NCBI GenBank assembly: GCA_002474415.1
Contig: DLQV01000191.1
Span: 1-6,940, forward strand
Source: Lachnospiraceae bacterium UBA7598
GTDB taxonomy: Bacteria; Bacillota; Clostridia; Lachnospirales; Lachnospiraceae
Length of the DNA stretch: 6,940 nt
Reading direction: 5' to 3'
Shown here: in pieces, positions 5,882 to 6,940 of the stretch
How positions within the stretch are numbered: the first letter of the stretch is position 1
How the letters are laid out: the number at the start of each line of letters is the position of its first letter
Made by a program: the position numbers and the translations under genes
Notes under the pieces: generated by a model
Seen by the model: only the letters and a program-made list of their open reading frames with translations
Told to the model about the DNA's origin: nothing
Databases searched by the model: none

Positions 5882-6748
5882 TTAACCTTTGACACTTCCC
5901 AGTGCAATACCCTGAACGATATGCTTAGAAAGAATCAGATATACAACGATAACCGGCAGGATCGAGAATGTAATCATCACATATACCTGGCCCATATCAA
6001 ACTTCAACCAGTCTGCTGCACGAAGCTGTGCAATCAGAATTGGAAGTGTTTTCTTCTTATCATCATGCAAAATCAATGCCGGTGTGAAGTAATTATTCCA
6101 GCTGCTGACGAATGTGAAAATTGCCTGTACGGCAATCGCCGGTTTCATCAACGGAAGTACGATACTATTGAAGGTACGGAACTCTCCGGAACCATCAATT
6201 CGCGCTGCCTCAATCAGAGATAACGGAAGCGCACTCTCCATGTACTGTTTCATATAGAAGAATACAACCGGAGAAGCAATCGTTGGAACAATCAGTGGAA
6301 TAAAGGAATCCATCAATCCCATCTTTGTCACCAGCTTGATAAATCCAAGTGCGGTAACCTGTGTTGGAATCATCATGATCATCAGAATGAACGGATAAAT
6401 AAACCGTTTCATCTTGAATTCATACGCATGAATCGCATAAGCAGTCATTGTGGAAAAGTATGTACAAAGCACTGCGGAACATGCGGCGATGAGCAGACTG
6501 TTAAACATACCGGACCAGATCGGAAGCGTTCCGTGTACCAGATTGTTCCAGTTGTCCAACAGATGCGTACTCGGAATAGCGGTAAATCCGGATTGTAACT
6601 CTCCATTTGATCTGGTTGCATTGATAAACATAATGTAAAACCAGAACAGACAGAAGAATGAGATAATAATCAATACTACGTAAGCGATGACGCGCCGTGC
6701 GTGAAGTCCTACACCCTTCTGGGTGTCATTTTTATTTGTCTTTGCCAT
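5882..6748 (-). CDS. Carbohydrate ABC transporter permease, MalG/LacG type
   Basis: This 288-residue inner-membrane protein is one of the two permease subunits of a sugar-uptake ABC importer. It has a short basic cytoplasmic N terminus, a first membrane helix at about 20-42 and further hydrophobic segments, six in all as usual for the MalG class. The EAA loop that docks the ATPase is clear: EAARIDG (180-186) followed by a conserved FNSIVLPLMKPAI stretch. The C terminus ends in QGIALGSVKG, typical of this family (QGI-xx-GAVKG). The ATG at 6748 has a GGGG-containing site 8-9 nt upstream. It follows the other permease gene by 5 bp on the same strand, so the two are translated from one message. 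The transported sugar cannot be told from the sequence: the binding protein and any glycoside hydrolase lie outside the window. It is the last gene of the operon, ended by the terminator at 5804-5839. Confidence 0.93.
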   Translation of the reverse strand: MAKTNKNDTQKGVGLHARRVIAYVVLIIISFFCLFWFYIMFINATRSNGELQSGFTAIPSTHLLDNWNNLVHGTLPIWSGMFNSLLIAACSAVLCTYFSTMTAYAIHAYEFKMKRFIYPFILMIMMIPTQVTALGFIKLVTKMGLMDSFIPLIVPTIASPVVFFYMKQYMESALPLSLIEAARIDGSGEFRTFNSIVLPLMKPAIAVQAIFTFVSSWNNYFTPALILHDDKKKTLPILIAQLRAADWLKFDMGQVYVMITFSILPVIVVYLILSKHIVQGIALGSVKG

Positions 6749-6753
6749 ATCAA

Positions 6754-6940
6754 TTACCCCTTTCTCTTGTCATTACCGGTAACCTTAAATACGACTAAGC
6801 TTAAGACTGTCGTAAGAATGAACAGTACAACGGACAGTGCTCCTGCCATACCGTAGTTCTTACTGAACAGATGCTTATTCAGATACATAATCAAGGTCAT
6901 GGTAGATCTCATCGGATCACCGGTTCCATTTGTCAAAATC
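6754..6940 (-). CDS. Carbohydrate ABC transporter permease, MalF/UgpA type (partial, C-terminal end)
   Basis: Only the last 61 codons are in the window; the reading frame stays open to the edge at 6940, so the start lies beyond it. The visible part begins at the family's LTNGTGDPMRSTMTLIMYL segment, the periplasmic stretch before the last helix in MalF/UgpA/LacF permeases. It continues through FSKNYGMAGALSVVLF and one long hydrophobic helix, ending in a short basic tail (GNDKRKG). This is the usual C terminus of the first permease of a sugar importer, which pairs with the MalG-type subunit encoded 5 bp downstream. An apparent start codon at 6936 (TTG) is only an internal leucine codon. The substrate is unknown. 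Confidence 0.87.
   Translation of the reverse strand, partial: ILTNGTGDPMRSTMTLIMYLNKHLFSKNYGMAGALSVVLFILTTVLSLVVFKVTGNDKRKG

Noticed and set aside
5714..6223. A 169-codon plus-strand open frame crossing the terminator and the permease gene.
   Set aside because: It overlaps the asnB end, the terminator hairpin and the antisense of a clear permease, and has no recognisable domain.

Overview
The window looks like chromosomal DNA of an anaerobic Firmicute, most likely class Clostridia and probably Lachnospiraceae. Pointers are the perR-reverse rubrerythrin pair, strong AGGAGG-type ribosome binding sites, moderate GC, a stand-alone Ala-tRNA(Pro) editing protein, and a two-ended protein of unknown function that I associate from memory with Lachnospiraceae. 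The taxonomic call rests on gene content only.

Layout, left to right. Positions 1-1028 (minus strand) hold an oxidative-stress unit: a PerR-type repressor followed 29 bp later by a reverse rubrerythrin, closed by a clear intrinsic terminator at the window edge. A divergent intergenic region (about 1029-1200) carries the perR promoter and PerR-box-like AT-rich sequences. The plus-strand gene at 1201-2142 encodes an uncharacterised protein with conserved-looking ends joined by a Pro/Glu-rich 12-residue tandem repeat. It meets a minus-strand GNAT acetyltransferase (2135-2683) tail to tail with an 8-bp overlap. That gene diverges from tadA (2787-3266), with a perfect inverted repeat between the two. 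tadA in turn overlaps by 14 bp, tail to tail, a minus-strand prolyl-tRNA editing protein (3253-3789). A full-length asparagine synthetase (3922-5769, plus) stands alone and ends at a terminator that works in either direction. The right end (5882-6940, minus) has two sugar-type ABC transporter permeases. The second is complete; the first is cut by the window edge.

How the genes fit together: perR and the rubrerythrin form a known type of peroxide-sensing and detoxifying unit. tadA, the Ala-tRNA(Pro) deacylase and perhaps the GNAT enzyme share a loose translation theme, but they are transcribed separately. The permeases belong to a sugar-uptake operon whose promoter and binding-protein gene lie outside. 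No stretch over 300 bp lacks a gene. I saw no RNA gene, insertion sequence, CRISPR array or phage sequence. I did not find a convincing undescribed multi-gene system; the least explained item is the repeat-bearing protein at 1201-2142.
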